37,007 nt of DNA from Chara braunii (taxonomy: Eukaryota > Streptophyta > Charophyceae > Charales > Characeae): the NCBI GenBank assembly GCA_003427395.1, contig BFEA01000055.1, positions 1,029,056 to 1,066,062 on the forward strand, in the 5' to 3' direction. A program made the translations under genes and the position numbers. This document shows, piece after piece, positions 36,916-37,007 of this stretch (position 1 is the stretch's first letter; each line of letters starts with the position of its first letter). A model generated the notes under the pieces. It saw only the letters and a list, made by a program, of their open reading frames with translations, ran no database searches and was not told where the DNA came from.

Positions 36916-37007
36916 CAGTGTTGTCACGCGGGGATCCCCGGGGCCCAAGCCGGGGTGGGGGGGTTGCCACGGGGATCCCCGACCCCCGACCCCTCCAAAT
37001 GACCCCC
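36916..37007. mobile_element. Possible left end of another hAT-type element, cut by window end
   Basis: Composition changes abruptly from AT-rich to G/C-rich at CAGTGTTGTCACGCGGGG (36916). Many hAT elements begin CAGTGTTG(C/N)CA. The following sequence is dense in GGGGATCCCCG and CCCGACCCC words, like hAT subterminal repeats. The right end lies outside the window, so the duplication (left candidate AACTCTAC, 36908-36915) cannot be tested. Confidence 0.4.

Overview
The window looks like nuclear DNA of a plant-lineage (streptophyte) eukaryote. The evidence is Ty3/gypsy and hAT transposons, canonical CAG|GTAAGT splice-donor sequences, long AT-rich intergenic DNA and one giant purine-rich low-complexity reading frame. 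A charophyte alga such as Chara is my guess from general impression only. There are no operons, prokaryotic ribosome-binding sites, CRISPR arrays or convincing rRNA/tRNA genes.

Layout. (1) 1-1253: upstream/5' region with a 27-bp direct repeat, TA-rich microsatellite and a 71-nt pure G run. (2) 1254-10007, + strand: an uninterrupted 2917-codon frame for a very low-complexity protein (Ser, Glu/Asp, His, Gly runs; a four-times repeated VHVHCTLERG-type unit). It is probably a real hypothetical gene, although no family is recognised. (3) 10008-15724: no confident gene; a duplicated 129-bp stretch, an (AG)35 microsatellite, a 3 x 103-bp tandem repeat and other short duplications. (4) 15725-28866: one complete but decayed Ty3/gypsy LTR retrotransposon on the minus strand. 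It has both LTRs, a PBS matching initiator tRNA-Met, a polypurine tract, and gag, protease, RT, RNase H, integrase and a chromodomain-like tail. Its stop codons and frameshifts mean it cannot be active.

Two younger insertions sit inside this retrotransposon. A 1986-bp hAT element lies in the 5' LTR, with an 8-bp target duplication; the intact LTR shows the empty site. A 1803-bp poly(A)-tailed insert splits RNase H, with an 8-bp target duplication; conceptually removing it returns both halves to one frame. The retrotransposon without these would be about 9.3 kb.

(5) 28871-37007: AT-rich DNA with no confident gene. It holds two diverged copies of an approximately 260-bp sequence, a 50-bp tandem repeat, a degraded coding-like stretch near 33.5 kb, a 536-bp hAT-like MITE (36023-36558) with an 8-bp target duplication, and at 36916 what may be the left end of another hAT-type element running off the window.

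The genes do not form a pathway. The interest lies in the order of the nested insertions, in the C-to-T/G-to-A style of decay in the retrotransposon, in the two apparently undescribed non-autonomous elements, and in the repetitive giant protein.
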